Part shown: piece after piece, positions 10,312-18,962 of the stretch | Position numbering within the stretch: position 1 is the first letter of the stretch | Layout: every line of letters starts with the position of its first letter | From: Paenibacillus taichungensis | GTDB lineage: Bacteria; Bacillota; Bacilli; Paenibacillales; Paenibacillaceae | DNA length: 64,000 nucleotides | Reading direction: 5' to 3' | Assembly: GCF_013359905.1 (NCBI RefSeq) | Contig: NZ_JABMCC010000108.1 | Coordinates: forward strand, 124,001 to 188,000 | Made by a program: the position numbers and the translations under genes | The notes under the pieces: generated by a model | What the model saw: only the letters and a program-made list of their open reading frames with translations | Databases searched by the model: none | Told to the model about the DNA's origin: nothing

Positions 10312-10333
10312 AAAATTACAACGTTTGAATTTT
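10312..10333. promoter_or_regulatory. Proximal imperfect operator, probable LacI-family site
   Basis: Left arm AAAATTACAAC is identical to the distal palindrome; right arm GTTTGAATTTT differs at two positions. It lies in the leader of the first permease gene, with a CG centre typical of LacI-family sites. Regulator assignment is inferred from the linked lacI gene. Confidence 0.65.
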
Positions 10334-10437
10334 TGGGCATAAACATACCACTTCATGCACAATTCAGTTCATTCCCTTAAACAAATAATTCATAAAACCC
10401 CTTTCCAAATAGAATATTACAACAAATAACAAACGCT

Positions 10438-10466
10438 TGAATACGTAGATATAAACACAATACCAA
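10438..10466 (-). promoter_or_regulatory. Possible promoter of the pectin operon
   Basis: On the minus strand TTGGTA (10466-10461) and TATTCA (10443-10438) are separated by 17 bp. The -35 overlaps the distal operator by two bases, so bound repressor would block it. Hexamers match only 4-5 of 6 positions. Confidence 0.4.
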
Positions 10467-10486
10467 AATTACAACGTTGTAATTTT
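10465..10486. promoter_or_regulatory. Distal operator: 22-bp perfect palindrome
   Basis: Arms AAAATTACAAC and GTTGTAATTTT are exact reverse complements around a CG centre. Same arm as the site at 10312, 153 bp away centre to centre, a spacing compatible with looping by a tetrameric or paired LacI-type repressor. Confidence 0.75.
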
Positions 10487-10634
10487 ACACCAAATGTATA
10501 CGCTTACAAAAACTATTTTTCCCATCTTAGCAAAGACCAACTGGTTTGGCAACAACAAAAATCAGTGTTTGCTTGCGAAGAGGTCTACATGCTGTTGCCG
10601 ATCTGGGAGACATGTTAGCGGGCAAAAAATGCGC

Positions 10635-10668
10635 GAAAAAAGGGCAATGAACGTATTTCGTTCTGCCC
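10635..10668 (-). terminator. Rho-independent terminator after araC-type gene
   Basis: On the minus strand GGGCAGAACG and CGTTCATTGCCC form a stem followed by TTTTTT. The rest of the 10490-10759 stretch holds no gene that I can support. Confidence 0.85.
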
Positions 10669-10759
10669 GGTTCTTGTCCTGCCTAAGCCAGCTTTCTGGC
10701 GCAGCGCAGGATTGTTTTATTTTTGAAACGTTCACCCTTGGTTTCAACCTCTTCGGCTT

Positions 10760-11653
10760 CTACATCTGGTTTCGATACTCCATCGGTGTTACACCCGTCA
10801 CGCGCTGAAACGCCCTGTAGAACTGACTGACATTGGAGAACCCCAGCCCAAAGCTGATGGTGGTCACAGAATCTGTTGTATGGCGCAGTCGTCGGGTGGC
10901 TTCCTCCACACGCAAATTCAACACGTACTGATACGGCGTTGAACCTGTCAGTGCCTTGAAGGAACGCATAAAATGATATCTGCTCTGGTGCGCAACCGCC
11001 GCCATCGATTCAACGTCCATTGGACTTGTATAGTCACTGTGTATATACTCCAGCACGCGCCGCAGATGGGGGTCGATGAACGCGCTGCCGTGGCTGCTTG
11101 TTTGCTGATACAGATTCTGAAGCTGCCCATAAACCAGACCGGTCCCCACGCTCCCCGCCACACCTATTCCTGCGGTTGCCAGCGTCAGGTTACTCCCATC
11201 CGGTTGACCAGTCAGCATCCGTCTAAGATATGTCTCTACTGCAAGCTCTGCTTCCTGTATCCGCAATGGTTCAGGCGCATCGTCCAGCAAAATGGCATTC
11301 CAGCCTCGAAACAGTCTGCTAATTTCAGCAGGATCGAAGGTTTGCGTAGTCCGAAATTCGGTCTGCACCCCTTGCCCCCCTGAATCCTCCAAGCCGCCAA
11401 CTGGCGGATTACGAAACTTGATAACGATAACCGCCGAATCCGAACCAATCTCGAAAAAGTGCTCCATCCGGGGATGTGCAATAATCCCTAGTCCTGCTTG
11501 TAGTGGATAAGCATGTTGTTCCTGCACCAGATGACATTGTCCTCTTACAGGCAACGTAACCTGATACCAATCATCATGCACATGGGGTTCATTGGCGAAT
11601 CCGCCAGAGGCCTTCCACAATTCCAATCCATTCAGCATCATATTTAATTCCAT
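10760..11653 (-). CDS. AraC-family regulator with cupin-like N-terminal domain
   Basis: Transcription regulator of about 297 aa. The N-terminal half resembles an AraC-type cupin sensor (His-rich stretch HVHDDWYQ). The C-terminal 100 residues hold two helix-turn-helix motifs, with YHFMRSFKALTG and GFSNVSQFYRAFQ as recognition-helix regions. I place the start at ATG 11653, which has AGGTGAGG in front. The in-frame ATG at 11674 lies inside a -10 box and has no ribosome site. Divergent from the MFS gene at 11771, so it may control it and itself. Ligand unknown. Confidence 0.88.
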   Translation of the reverse strand: MELNMMLNGLELWKASGGFANEPHVHDDWYQVTLPVRGQCHLVQEQHAYPLQAGLGIIAHPRMEHFFEIGSDSAVIVIKFRNPPVGGLEDSGGQGVQTEFRTTQTFDPAEISRLFRGWNAILLDDAPEPLRIQEAELAVETYLRRMLTGQPDGSNLTLATAGIGVAGSVGTGLVYGQLQNLYQQTSSHGSAFIDPHLRRVLEYIHSDYTSPMDVESMAAVAHQSRYHFMRSFKALTGSTPYQYVLNLRVEEATRRLRHTTDSVTTISFGLGFSNVSQFYRAFQRVTGVTPMEYRNQM

Positions 11654-11672
11654 CGTTTCCTCACCTGCTGAC

Positions 11673-11700
11673 ATTATAGCAAATCGTGCTCACTTTCCAA
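11673..11700 (-). promoter_or_regulatory. Promoter of the araC-type gene
   Basis: Minus strand TTGGAA (11700-11695) and TATAAT (11678-11673) with a 16-bp spacer. The -10 contains the upstream ATG, which argues that translation begins at 11653. Confidence 0.6.
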
Positions 11701-11770
11701 GCACTTTTCACAAAGACAATATCTGTCCGTATCTTTTATCATGGTAAAAAATAATTCGAGGTGATCTCCC

Positions 11771-12997
11771 GTGGCACAAGCCGCTGTAAGCAAAATGCAA
11801 ATCAATCACTCCGCCAATTGGGCGCTTGCCGGAGTCAGCTTCGCCCATCTGCTGAATGATGCGATGCAGACCGTTGTTCCGTCTGCTTTTCCGCTGTTCC
11901 AGCAGACCATGCAGCTCAGTTTCGCCCAGATGGGCTGGATTGCCTTCACATTGAATATTACCGCATCGGTTCTACAGCCGCTGGTCGGTTATATGTCTGA
12001 TCGCAAGCCCATGCCAATCCTACTGCCCGCAGGCATGTTGTTCTCCCTGATCGGTGTTCTCGGCTTTGCCTTGTCTTCTGAGTTATGGATGCTGCTTGTC
12101 TCCGCAGCATTGATTGGGATAGGCTCATCCATCCTGCATCCTGAATCCTCACGCGTCGCCCATCTGGCGGCAGGTCGAGGACGTGGAATGGCACAGTCCA
12201 TCTTCCAGGTCGGTGGCAATACAGGTCAGGCTCTCGCCCCGTTGCTGGTTGCCTTTATCCTGCTCCCGCATGGACAGCTTAGTTTTCTGTGGCTAATGGC
12301 TTTTGCCCTAATCGGGATCGTTATCCAGTCTTCCGTTAGCCGTTGGTATAGAGACAAATTGGCGGATAATCGCAGCCGTCAGCAACAGTCTGTACAGGCA
12401 AATGGCATTGTGCAGCCTACTGCCCAGCCCTTAAGTCGGGGATTTATCGCTTTTACAATGGGTATTCTCATCCTGCTGCTATTTTCCAAATTCGTGTATA
12501 TTGCCGGTATGACCGGGTACTATGCCTTTTATTACGCGGATGCGTATAACCTACCTCTTTCGCAGGCACAGATTTGCCTGTTCGTTCTGCAATTTGCGGG
12601 TATGGTTGGAACCTTGCTCGGCGGCCCACTGGCTGACCGTTATGGACGTAAACCGATGATCTGGTTCTCCATCGCGGGTACTGCACCATTTTCACTGTTG
12701 CTGCCTTATGCGGGACCTGCTCTATCCATGGTATTATGCGGCATCATCGGTCTGATTCTAATGTCCGGCTTCAGTGTCATCATTGTCTACGCACAGGAAT
12801 TGCTGCCGCGTCATATTGGGACGGTATCGGGATTGTTCTTCGGCCTGTCGTTCGGCATGGCGGGACTCGGTTCGGTTGTGCTCGGTTCCCTGATTGATGT
12901 GACCAGCATTTCATTCGTCATCAAGCTATGTTCTTTTTTGCCGCTGCTCGGGGTGTGTGCTGTATTCCTGCGCCGGGATCGGCCAAGAAACGCCTAA
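11771..12997 (+). CDS. MFS transporter, fosmidomycin-resistance (Fsr)-like
   Basis: Twelve-helix major facilitator of 408 aa. GYMSDRKP in the loop after helix 2 and LADRYGRKP in the second half are the MFS signature loops; the segment HPESSRVAHLAAGRGRGMAQS is typical of Fsr-type exporters. The GTG start at 11771 has GAGGTGAT upstream. Divergent from the AraC gene, which suggests inducible export. The substrate cannot be read from the sequence; fosmidomycin resistance is only the family name. Confidence 0.85.
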   Translation: MAQAAVSKMQINHSANWALAGVSFAHLLNDAMQTVVPSAFPLFQQTMQLSFAQMGWIAFTLNITASVLQPLVGYMSDRKPMPILLPAGMLFSLIGVLGFALSSELWMLLVSAALIGIGSSILHPESSRVAHLAAGRGRGMAQSIFQVGGNTGQALAPLLVAFILLPHGQLSFLWLMAFALIGIVIQSSVSRWYRDKLADNRSRQQQSVQANGIVQPTAQPLSRGFIAFTMGILILLLFSKFVYIAGMTGYYAFYYADAYNLPLSQAQICLFVLQFAGMVGTLLGGPLADRYGRKPMIWFSIAGTAPFSLLLPYAGPALSMVLCGIIGLILMSGFSVIIVYAQELLPRHIGTVSGLFFGLSFGMAGLGSVVLGSLIDVTSISFVIKLCSFLPLLGVCAVFLRRDRPRNA

Positions 12998-13082
12998 TAT
13001 GCATTGAAACGTCAGTCGTTTTGTGACTACAATAAGGTCAGGATAATCGAGACAGAGGCTAATTAGAAGGAAGGAATAACCC

Positions 13083-13862
13083 ATGATCATTGATGTACAG
13101 CATGTTACTTGGAAAAGGGGACCAATCACCCTGCTGCACGATGTCAGCTGGCATGTAAACGAAGGCGAACATTGGGCATTGCTTGGCCTGAATGGTTCCG
13201 GTAAAACCACACTCCTGAACATGATCACCGGATATCTCTGGCCCACAGAAGGTACGATATCCGTGCTCGGACACCGTTACGGGGATGTAGATTTGCGTGA
13301 GCTGCGAAAGTCGATTGGCTGGGTCAGCTCCTCCCTTCAGGAGAAATTGTATGGCACCGACCGCACCCAGTATGTCGTGATCAGCGGCAAACACGCCACC
13401 ATCGGACTGTACGATAAACTTTCAGACGAGGACCTGGATCAGGCACGAGAATTGATGCATACACTCGGCTGTCAGCATCTGTGGGATCGCGAATACCGTA
13501 CCTGCTCTCAGGGGGAGAAGCAGAAGCTGCTCATTGCCCGAGCCCTGATGGCTAACCCGCGTGTACTCATCCTGGACGAGCCCTGTAATGGACTCGATCT
13601 GTTCTCCAGAGAGCGGCTACTTGAAAGTATCAGTGAGCTGACGCAGAAGCCGGATACCCCTTCGCTCATCTACGTGACTCATCATACGGAGGAAATATTG
13701 CCTGTGTTCAGTCACAGCCTGCTGCTCCGACGGGGCGAGATCGTGAATAGCGGATTAACCAGCGAGTTGATGAACAAAGACGTACTGAGTAACTTTTTTG
13801 AAGCACCTGTGGATGTGGACCGGCATGGAGAACGTGTCTATGTCAGAGCATCGGATAAATAA
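13083..13862 (+). CDS. ylmA: ABC transporter ATP-binding protein (YlmA-like)
   Basis: Single nucleotide-binding domain, 259 aa. Walker A GLNGSGKTT near residue 36, signature CSQGEKQK near 142, Walker B VLILDEP near 162, and an H-loop THHTEE near 200. Length and layout match B. subtilis YlmA, an ATPase of unknown substrate without a linked permease; none is seen here either. GAAGGAATAACCC precedes the ATG. It lies 85 nt after the MFS gene on the same strand and may be co-transcribed with it. Confidence 0.85.
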   Translation: MIIDVQHVTWKRGPITLLHDVSWHVNEGEHWALLGLNGSGKTTLLNMITGYLWPTEGTISVLGHRYGDVDLRELRKSIGWVSSSLQEKLYGTDRTQYVVISGKHATIGLYDKLSDEDLDQARELMHTLGCQHLWDREYRTCSQGEKQKLLIARALMANPRVLILDEPCNGLDLFSRERLLESISELTQKPDTPSLIYVTHHTEEILPVFSHSLLLRRGEIVNSGLTSELMNKDVLSNFFEAPVDVDRHGERVYVRASDK

Positions 13863-13898
13863 TTTTCTATATCTATTCACAGTCAGAACAGTCGAAGC

Positions 13899-13938
13899 AG
13901 CCCAAAATCTTATCCACATGTGGACAGGTTTTTGGGCT
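13899..13938. terminator. Terminator hairpin after the ylmA-like gene
   Basis: Arms AGCCCAAAA and TTTTTGGGCT with an inner palindrome TCCACATGTGGA. Lies between convergent genes; T-tail is short in both directions. Confidence 0.6.
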
Positions 13939-13977
13939 GTTTGGCTATATTATGAATTATCCACAGTATTCTGTGTA

Positions 13978-14706
13978 CTATTTCCGGGCAGAGAGGAATA
14001 AAAACAACGGAATCCGCTGTCTGCGCAGGTACGTCTCCTCGTTCACAAAATGCTGACGCTGAGGCGCCGATTCCCGCAGATGCTGTACTTGAAATCCTGC
14101 CTGCTGTAATGCCATATAGTAGGATTCGATGGAGCGATGCATTTTTTTCACCGTACCTCCAAGCCATTGCTGCTCCCGAAATCCCTCCACAAAATACTGA
14201 TCGACAATCCAGTTGGTTCGGACCCCCGAAGGCTGCAGCGTCGACGTGATCACAGGATGTTCTACCGAAAATACGAATGTGCCATTCTCTTTTAACGTGT
14301 GGTATACCTTGCGGAATAGGCTGTCCACATCCTCAATATAATGAATCGCCAGTCTGGATATGACCAGATCATATGTATCTGCGGGATAGCTCCAATCTTC
14401 CATATACGCTTGCTCAATCTGGGCGTTCTGACCCTTTATCGATTCATGGGCAACCTGAATCATATTCAATGAACCTTCAATTCCTGTATAACTGCCACCA
14501 CGGTGCTCGGGACCCAACAGTTCTGCTCCGAACCTCGCATCACCACAGCCGAGATCCAATATGCTCTTGCCCCCAACGTCTCCGACTAACTCCAGCATTA
14601 CAGGCTTCTCCAACGTATCATTGGCATTCTCCTGCCACTGCCGGCGTTCCATATACTTCTCGAAATTGGCCCCATCGTCGTAAAAATCCGATCCCCGTTC
14701 GATCAT
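13978..14706 (-). CDS. Class I SAM-dependent methyltransferase
   Basis: Protein of 242 aa with a Rossmann-type SAM domain: motif I ILDLGCGDARFG near residue 50, an acidic GIEGS motif near 75, and the YDLVISRLAIHYI segment near 110. No other domain. Monocistronic by spacing. The methyl acceptor is unknown; the overall type is that of small-molecule or TylF/UbiE-like methyltransferases in Bacillales. Confidence 0.85.
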   Translation of the reverse strand: MIERGSDFYDDGANFEKYMERRQWQENANDTLEKPVMLELVGDVGGKSILDLGCGDARFGAELLGPEHRGGSYTGIEGSLNMIQVAHESIKGQNAQIEQAYMEDWSYPADTYDLVISRLAIHYIEDVDSLFRKVYHTLKENGTFVFSVEHPVITSTLQPSGVRTNWIVDQYFVEGFREQQWLGGTVKKMHRSIESYYMALQQAGFQVQHLRESAPQRQHFVNEETYLRRQRIPLFLFLSARK

Positions 14707-14793
14707 TGCGCAACCCCTCCGTTACTGGAATGAAGCCAGCTCTCATATTCAGCCTGGAAGATTATACAGAATATCGGCATAGGTTTCTACAGC

Positions 14794-14830
14794 AAAAAGG
14801 CTGTTGCCCGAAATAATCCAGCAGACAGCC
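14794..14830 (-). terminator. Terminator of the polysaccharide operon
   Basis: Minus strand GGCTGTCTGC and GCAACAGCC form a stem followed by TTTTTGC, 30 nt after the glycosyltransferase stop. Confidence 0.8.
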
Positions 14831-14861
14831 CTATGCATTAGTAAATTTTCGTTATACTGGC

Positions 14862-16157
14862 TCAGCCAAAGCGCTGCGTTTTGTACCATTTGCTCTCACG
14901 TTTCTTGATCTTGTCCATGACCAAAGAGTAAAAGGCTTTGATCGAGATGAGAATAAACAGCTGCGCATACGTAAAATAGGATACACAGGCGTATATGAAA
15001 TTACGAGTATTGCTCTGTCCAATGTCTGCCGCGAGTGCAAGATTGATCTGCAATACATATATAAAGTACATAAACGCCCATCCAATGACGAGAAATACAT
15101 ACGCATCTCCGGCAAATTGGAACGGTGAACTCACTCCCGGTTTGAACATCGCAATGATCTGGTAAACCAGATTAACGAGAAAGATAATATCCGATACAAT
15201 GATGGCCAGCATAAACCAAAAGTAACTGACCGCATAATAGATAACCAACAACTTGTTACGCCAGCTGGACCGGTTGAACAGGTTATGGATATTATCCAAA
15301 ACAACCTGATAGTTCCCTTTTGCCCATCGTTCACGCTGTTTCATATACACGCTGACCTTTTCCGGCTCTTGTTGGTAGGCTTCTGCCTGGGGCGCAAGGG
15401 CAACGAATTGCCCTCGATTCAAAATCTCAAAGGATAAAGCCGTATCTTCCGTGATCGCGGTAACATCCCAGCCGCCAATCTCACGAATCAGCTCCGTTTT
15501 AATAATATAATTAGTCCCCGGAATGGAACCGAGCTGGAATAATTCCCACAGCCCTGTGTGGTAGACTCGTTGAGATGTGATAATCTCCAGATTAATGCAT
15601 TTGGAAAGGAAGTTCTGCCCCCGGTTCCTTGCTTTATTTCTGCCAAATACGACACCGTATTGCTCCGGGTTTTCCAACGACTTCTGTGTCAGAAACATCA
15701 GGGAATTTCGCTCAGGGGCAGCATCTGCATCAAAGATGCAAATCCACTCACCCGTGGATATCTCCAAACCGTCATTTAACGCACCAGACTTGCCTCCCGT
15801 ACCCTTACGCTCCATAACGGTCACATTCCGATGTATATAACTGGTTTGGCTGAGAAATGTCCGCAGCTTCTCCGCTGTATCGTCCGTGCAGTTATCCGCA
15901 ATAACGATGACCTGAACCTTATCTTCAGGATAATTTAGACGCAGGATATGCTCCACGGTAGCTACAATAACCAATCCTTCATTATGTGCAGGTACCATGA
16001 CGGTTACGGTTGGATAATGATCCATGTTTTTAGGAATCTGAATCCCTTTTTTGTCCTGTTTTTGAATAAAACGAACGGCTCCAGCCATAATGACTATCGA
16101 TTCAAATACGGCAATCCATATACTAAATATGGATAGTAGTAATATAAAATCAGCCAC
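14862..16157 (-). CDS. Membrane family 2 glycosyltransferase (YdaM-like polysaccharide synthase)
   Basis: Processive sugar polymerase of 431 aa. N-terminal membrane helix, cytosolic GT2 domain with DNCTDDT, DADA (metal and UDP-sugar binding), ITED (catalytic base) and QRERW (the QxxRW motif), then about four C-terminal helices. Closest known type is B. subtilis YdaM, also IcaA-like. GTG start at 16157 with GGAGG 7 nt upstream. It overlaps the 47-aa small gene by 8 nt. With the GH8-like and degenerate GGDEF proteins upstream it forms a c-di-GMP-linked exopolysaccharide module; no ydaL or ydaN homologue is present. Confidence 0.9.
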   Translation of the reverse strand: MADFILLLSIFSIWIAVFESIVIMAGAVRFIQKQDKKGIQIPKNMDHYPTVTVMVPAHNEGLVIVATVEHILRLNYPEDKVQVIVIADNCTDDTAEKLRTFLSQTSYIHRNVTVMERKGTGGKSGALNDGLEISTGEWICIFDADAAPERNSLMFLTQKSLENPEQYGVVFGRNKARNRGQNFLSKCINLEIITSQRVYHTGLWELFQLGSIPGTNYIIKTELIREIGGWDVTAITEDTALSFEILNRGQFVALAPQAEAYQQEPEKVSVYMKQRERWAKGNYQVVLDNIHNLFNRSSWRNKLLVIYYAVSYFWFMLAIIVSDIIFLVNLVYQIIAMFKPGVSSPFQFAGDAYVFLVIGWAFMYFIYVLQINLALAADIGQSNTRNFIYACVSYFTYAQLFILISIKAFYSLVMDKIKKRESKWYKTQRFG

Positions 16158-16293
16158 TTACCTTCCTCCGATCGTACTTACGAATCACCTTGGATCGAAA
16201 GCGAAGAGTGGCAATCGTTAATACAATTGTAAAAACCGCGAACATACAGCTGACGGCGATACAAATCGGGATGAACCATGACATGTAGTCCAC
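16150..16293 (-). CDS. Small single-pass membrane protein in the polysaccharide operon (47 aa)
   Basis: GTG start at 16293 with GGAGAG 7 nt upstream, stop TGA at 16152-16150. The 47 residues read MDYMSWFIPICIAVSC and then continue as a hydrophobic helix to about residue 30, followed by a strongly basic tail (RFRSKVIRKYDRRK). Its end overlaps the glycosyltransferase start by 8 nt, which suggests translational coupling, and it begins 26 nt after the GGDEF-protein stop. I do not recognise a family. A role as a small subunit or partner of the synthase is inference. Confidence 0.7.
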   Translation of the reverse strand: MDYMSWFIPICIAVSCMFAVFTIVLTIATLRFRSKVIRKYDRRKVSG

Positions 16294-16319
16294 AGAGCAT
16301 CTCTCCTTTCACGCTAGTT

Positions 16320-17195
16320 TTAGATATACTCTCCAATGAGATCTGTCTCCGTGTTCCGTTCCAGCGCGGCAATAACAGCATCAATATCCTCATACTTGCC
16401 GAACTGTTCCTTCTGGAATACCAATGCACCGGATCGAATAACCGTCTGTAGTTCATTTCCTTTTTTATCAATCATCTGCAGATCCATCATCGCTTTTTTG
16501 ATCCGTCCTGTAAGCACTGGCAAGTACCCCACATCGGTCATCGGGCAAATGATCACAAACCGTCCCCGATCCACATAAAACTTGTAATCCTCATACCGTA
16601 TTTGCTTCTGGATCGTATTGGACAGCTCCAGCAGAAACTGTGCATATCTTACGGAACCAAGTGACTCCAGTACCAATGGCAAAAAATCAATCTTGAACAT
16701 GGCCATGCTGAACCCATATTGCTCCGAATAACGTCTGGCAAGATTGCTTTGTTTAATGACCGTATCGGTAAGAGCTTCCTTGTTGCCCAAGGATGTATCC
16801 GGATCAATCTGCGGATTACGTTCCTGCAGCTCCTGCAGACGTTCCATGACACGGGCACTGCGCACAAGACTTGCCTTAATAAAAGCAGCCACAGCCACAT
16901 TAGCCGGAATTAATAGCCACCATGAGAACGTAAGCACATTCACATCTGCATAGGTAACAAGCCAGACAAAGTAAGAGACCAGATATACAAATCCGGCGAC
17001 GACAGACACTCCGACAGGTATCGCAAAACCAAGAACCAGCGCACCGAGCGTTGCGATACTAAACACCACATCCAGTGTGGTATAACTCTGATTCATATAA
17101 ATTTTAAGATAGACAACGAGTTGCTGGATCACGGCTAATCCGATCAAACTGGCATATCCCCATGCAATACGACGAATGGGTGCTTTATTCCTCAT
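16320..17195 (-). CDS. Degenerate GGDEF membrane protein, probable c-di-GMP receptor (YdaK-like)
   Basis: Protein of 291 aa with about four N-terminal transmembrane helices (1-110), a short coiled segment, then a GGDEF-like domain. The active-site loop reads DRGRF instead of GGDEF, so cyclase activity should be lost. Five residues before it stands RYED, which fits the RxxD inhibitory-site motif that binds c-di-GMP. This is the pattern of B. subtilis YdaK, a c-di-GMP receptor for the ydaJKLMN polysaccharide system. Likely role: sense c-di-GMP and activate the GT2 downstream. Confidence 0.85.
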   Translation of the reverse strand: MRNKAPIRRIAWGYASLIGLAVIQQLVVYLKIYMNQSYTTLDVVFSIATLGALVLGFAIPVGVSVVAGFVYLVSYFVWLVTYADVNVLTFSWWLLIPANVAVAAFIKASLVRSARVMERLQELQERNPQIDPDTSLGNKEALTDTVIKQSNLARRYSEQYGFSMAMFKIDFLPLVLESLGSVRYAQFLLELSNTIQKQIRYEDYKFYVDRGRFVIICPMTDVGYLPVLTGRIKKAMMDLQMIDKKGNELQTVIRSGALVFQKEQFGKYEDIDAVIAALERNTETDLIGEYI

Positions 17196-17309
17196 AAGTA
17201 CCTTCTCTCCAGTAGAATTTAATAGTGATCATTAGAATTCAACAAATTACGACATGAATAGACAAATATTATGCTAACACAATATTAAACACATAAAATG
17301 ACAGAATTA

Positions 17310-18419
17310 TCATTTTTCAAGAAACTTTTGTAATTCAGTCTCACCAAGCAAAGGGAACAGGTTATCAAACATATGTGTATCGCCATCAAATACGTACCCT
17401 CCTGGATAAGCGTTATCCAGACTGCGCAAGGTGATCATATGGTTATACAGCTGTTTGGCCCATTTTGGATCACCTGTTTGAACAGCGAGCAGCATGGCGA
17501 GTCCATAAACGGATGGAGATTCATAGGATACGGCGGGTGTACGCCCCGTACGTTTATATTGGCCCGGCAACTGATGACGGGTATTGAATTCAGTTTTCAG
17601 AAAAGAAATAAGCTTGTCCGGCGTCCGGTTGGTTGCCGTTAAATGGTTGGCGACAATTAGCTGATCGATCAGGTTGACCGTATCATCATATGTATATTCT
17701 TTCGTTTCAACATTAAAGGTTTTAGGGTAAAATATGCCGTCATCCGGCATGCTTTTCAGCAGAGATTCGTATTTGGTATAGGTTCCTGGTTCCAGCATTT
17801 CATGCTCTTCCATCGCTTGCAGCGCCTGCAGATCAACATAAACCAGACTTAATATATCCGGTGAATGTCCATTGGCGAAATCGTGAAAATCAACATAATA
17901 CCCCTTGGTCTGAACGGACTGCGTAAGTGTACGGACAATATGATTGGCTGTTGCCAGCTTCTCCTTCCGGCCCTGCTCCCATTGATCTGCCGCCTTCAAT
18001 AATGCCCCAACGATTCGAAAATCATCGCCAAGCGCATTGGTGGTCACATGAGACTTCCCTTCCGTATCCAGCTTCCAGGCAATATAGTTTTGAGGCATCA
18101 GGAAATAGGTCTTTAAGAGATCATAACTCTGCTCAAATAACACCTGATCGTTCTTGGCTACGGCGTATTGCATCCACAGTCCGATGGATTCAGACAAAGC
18201 CTCCCGACCTGCAACAATATTTGGATCTACTGACGAAGCATCCTGAAGATAGGTGGCCAGTGTGCCATTCGAATTGGTCATATGTTTCTGTACAAAAGAA
18301 GCTGTCGGGGATGGATCGTTCATCACAAACCGCTCCTTCATAAAAATAATCCATGCTGCCGCGATACCAACCGCCAGTATGACCAACCACACCAGTCTTC
18401 TCCAGTTCATGACCTGCAT
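17310..18419 (-). CDS. GH8-like glycan hydrolase, membrane-anchored (YdaJ-like)
   Basis: Protein of 369 aa with one N-terminal membrane segment (about 9-27) that could be a signal anchor, then a GH8/alpha-alpha barrel domain. ALSESIGLWMQYA near residue 73 corresponds to the GH8 region with the catalytic Glu. B. subtilis YdaJ and BcsZ-type hydrolases occupy the same place in polysaccharide operons. AGGAGGG is 5 nt before the ATG. It starts 44 nt after the MarR gene stop, and a 114-nt gap precedes the GGDEF gene. Confidence 0.82.
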   Translation of the reverse strand: MQVMNWRRLVWLVILAVGIAAAWIIFMKERFVMNDPSPTASFVQKHMTNSNGTLATYLQDASSVDPNIVAGREALSESIGLWMQYAVAKNDQVLFEQSYDLLKTYFLMPQNYIAWKLDTEGKSHVTTNALGDDFRIVGALLKAADQWEQGRKEKLATANHIVRTLTQSVQTKGYYVDFHDFANGHSPDILSLVYVDLQALQAMEEHEMLEPGTYTKYESLLKSMPDDGIFYPKTFNVETKEYTYDDTVNLIDQLIVANHLTATNRTPDKLISFLKTEFNTRHQLPGQYKRTGRTPAVSYESPSVYGLAMLLAVQTGDPKWAKQLYNHMITLRSLDNAYPGGYVFDGDTHMFDNLFPLLGETELQKFLEK

Positions 18420-18463
18420 ATTTCCCTCCTGTGTTGTTACAGCTCTGGAATATCACTCTTCGC

Positions 18464-18940
18464 TCATTCAGATTGGTCCATATAAGGTCGGCGGCCGCCC
18501 TTTTTGACGAATTTCCAATCGACTTCAATGTTGTGGCGCATCCGCCGCAGAAGCTTAACCGCAATCTCGATCTCTTCCTCCGTTAAGCCCTCCAGCGTTA
18601 CCTGATCAGAATGAACACCCTCCCTGCGGATGAACTCCCAGGCTTCAAGACCAGCATCTGTCGGATATAACAGCTTATTCTTCTTATTACCCATTGCCGA
18701 CTGTTTGACGACAAACCCGTCCGCTTCCAGTTTGCTAATGGCTCTAGCCGCAGTGGTCCGATCCACTTTGATTAATTCAGCGAGCTGGTTGGGGATAATA
18801 CCAGGATTCTCACATATGCGATAAAGATACAAATACTGTCCACGAGACAAGTTTAGATGTTGGAATTCAACGTTGCTGATCGAATCCAGACAGCGGGCAA
18901 TCATGCCGATTTCACGCAACACTTCTTTTTTTTCAGTCAA
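18464..18940 (-). CDS. MarR-family transcriptional regulator
   Basis: Winged-helix regulator of about 158 aa, with DNA-recognition segment VDRTTAARAISKLEADGFV and the wing after it. I choose the TTG at 18940, which has GAGGAG 8 nt upstream; the open frame extends to 18979 but without a ribosome site. First gene of the polysaccharide operon, with two inverted repeats in front that may be its own operators. Ligand unknown. Confidence 0.87.
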   Translation of the reverse strand: MTEKKEVLREIGMIARCLDSISNVEFQHLNLSRGQYLYLYRICENPGIIPNQLAELIKVDRTTAARAISKLEADGFVVKQSAMGNKKNKLLYPTDAGLEAWEFIRREGVHSDQVTLEGLTEEEIEIAVKLLRRMRHNIEVDWKFVKKGGRRPYMDQSE

Positions 18941-18962
18941 TGGATTCACTCCTCTATAAAAT

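Noticed and set aside
10428..10445. Possible catabolite-responsive element near CAAACGCTTGAAT
   Set aside because: Only the half AAGCG matches the cre consensus; the other half has three mismatches.
11653..11674. Upstream ATG at 11674 as start of the AraC gene
   Set aside because: It is inside a TATAAT -10 box and lacks a ribosome site; ATG 11653 has AGGTGAGG.
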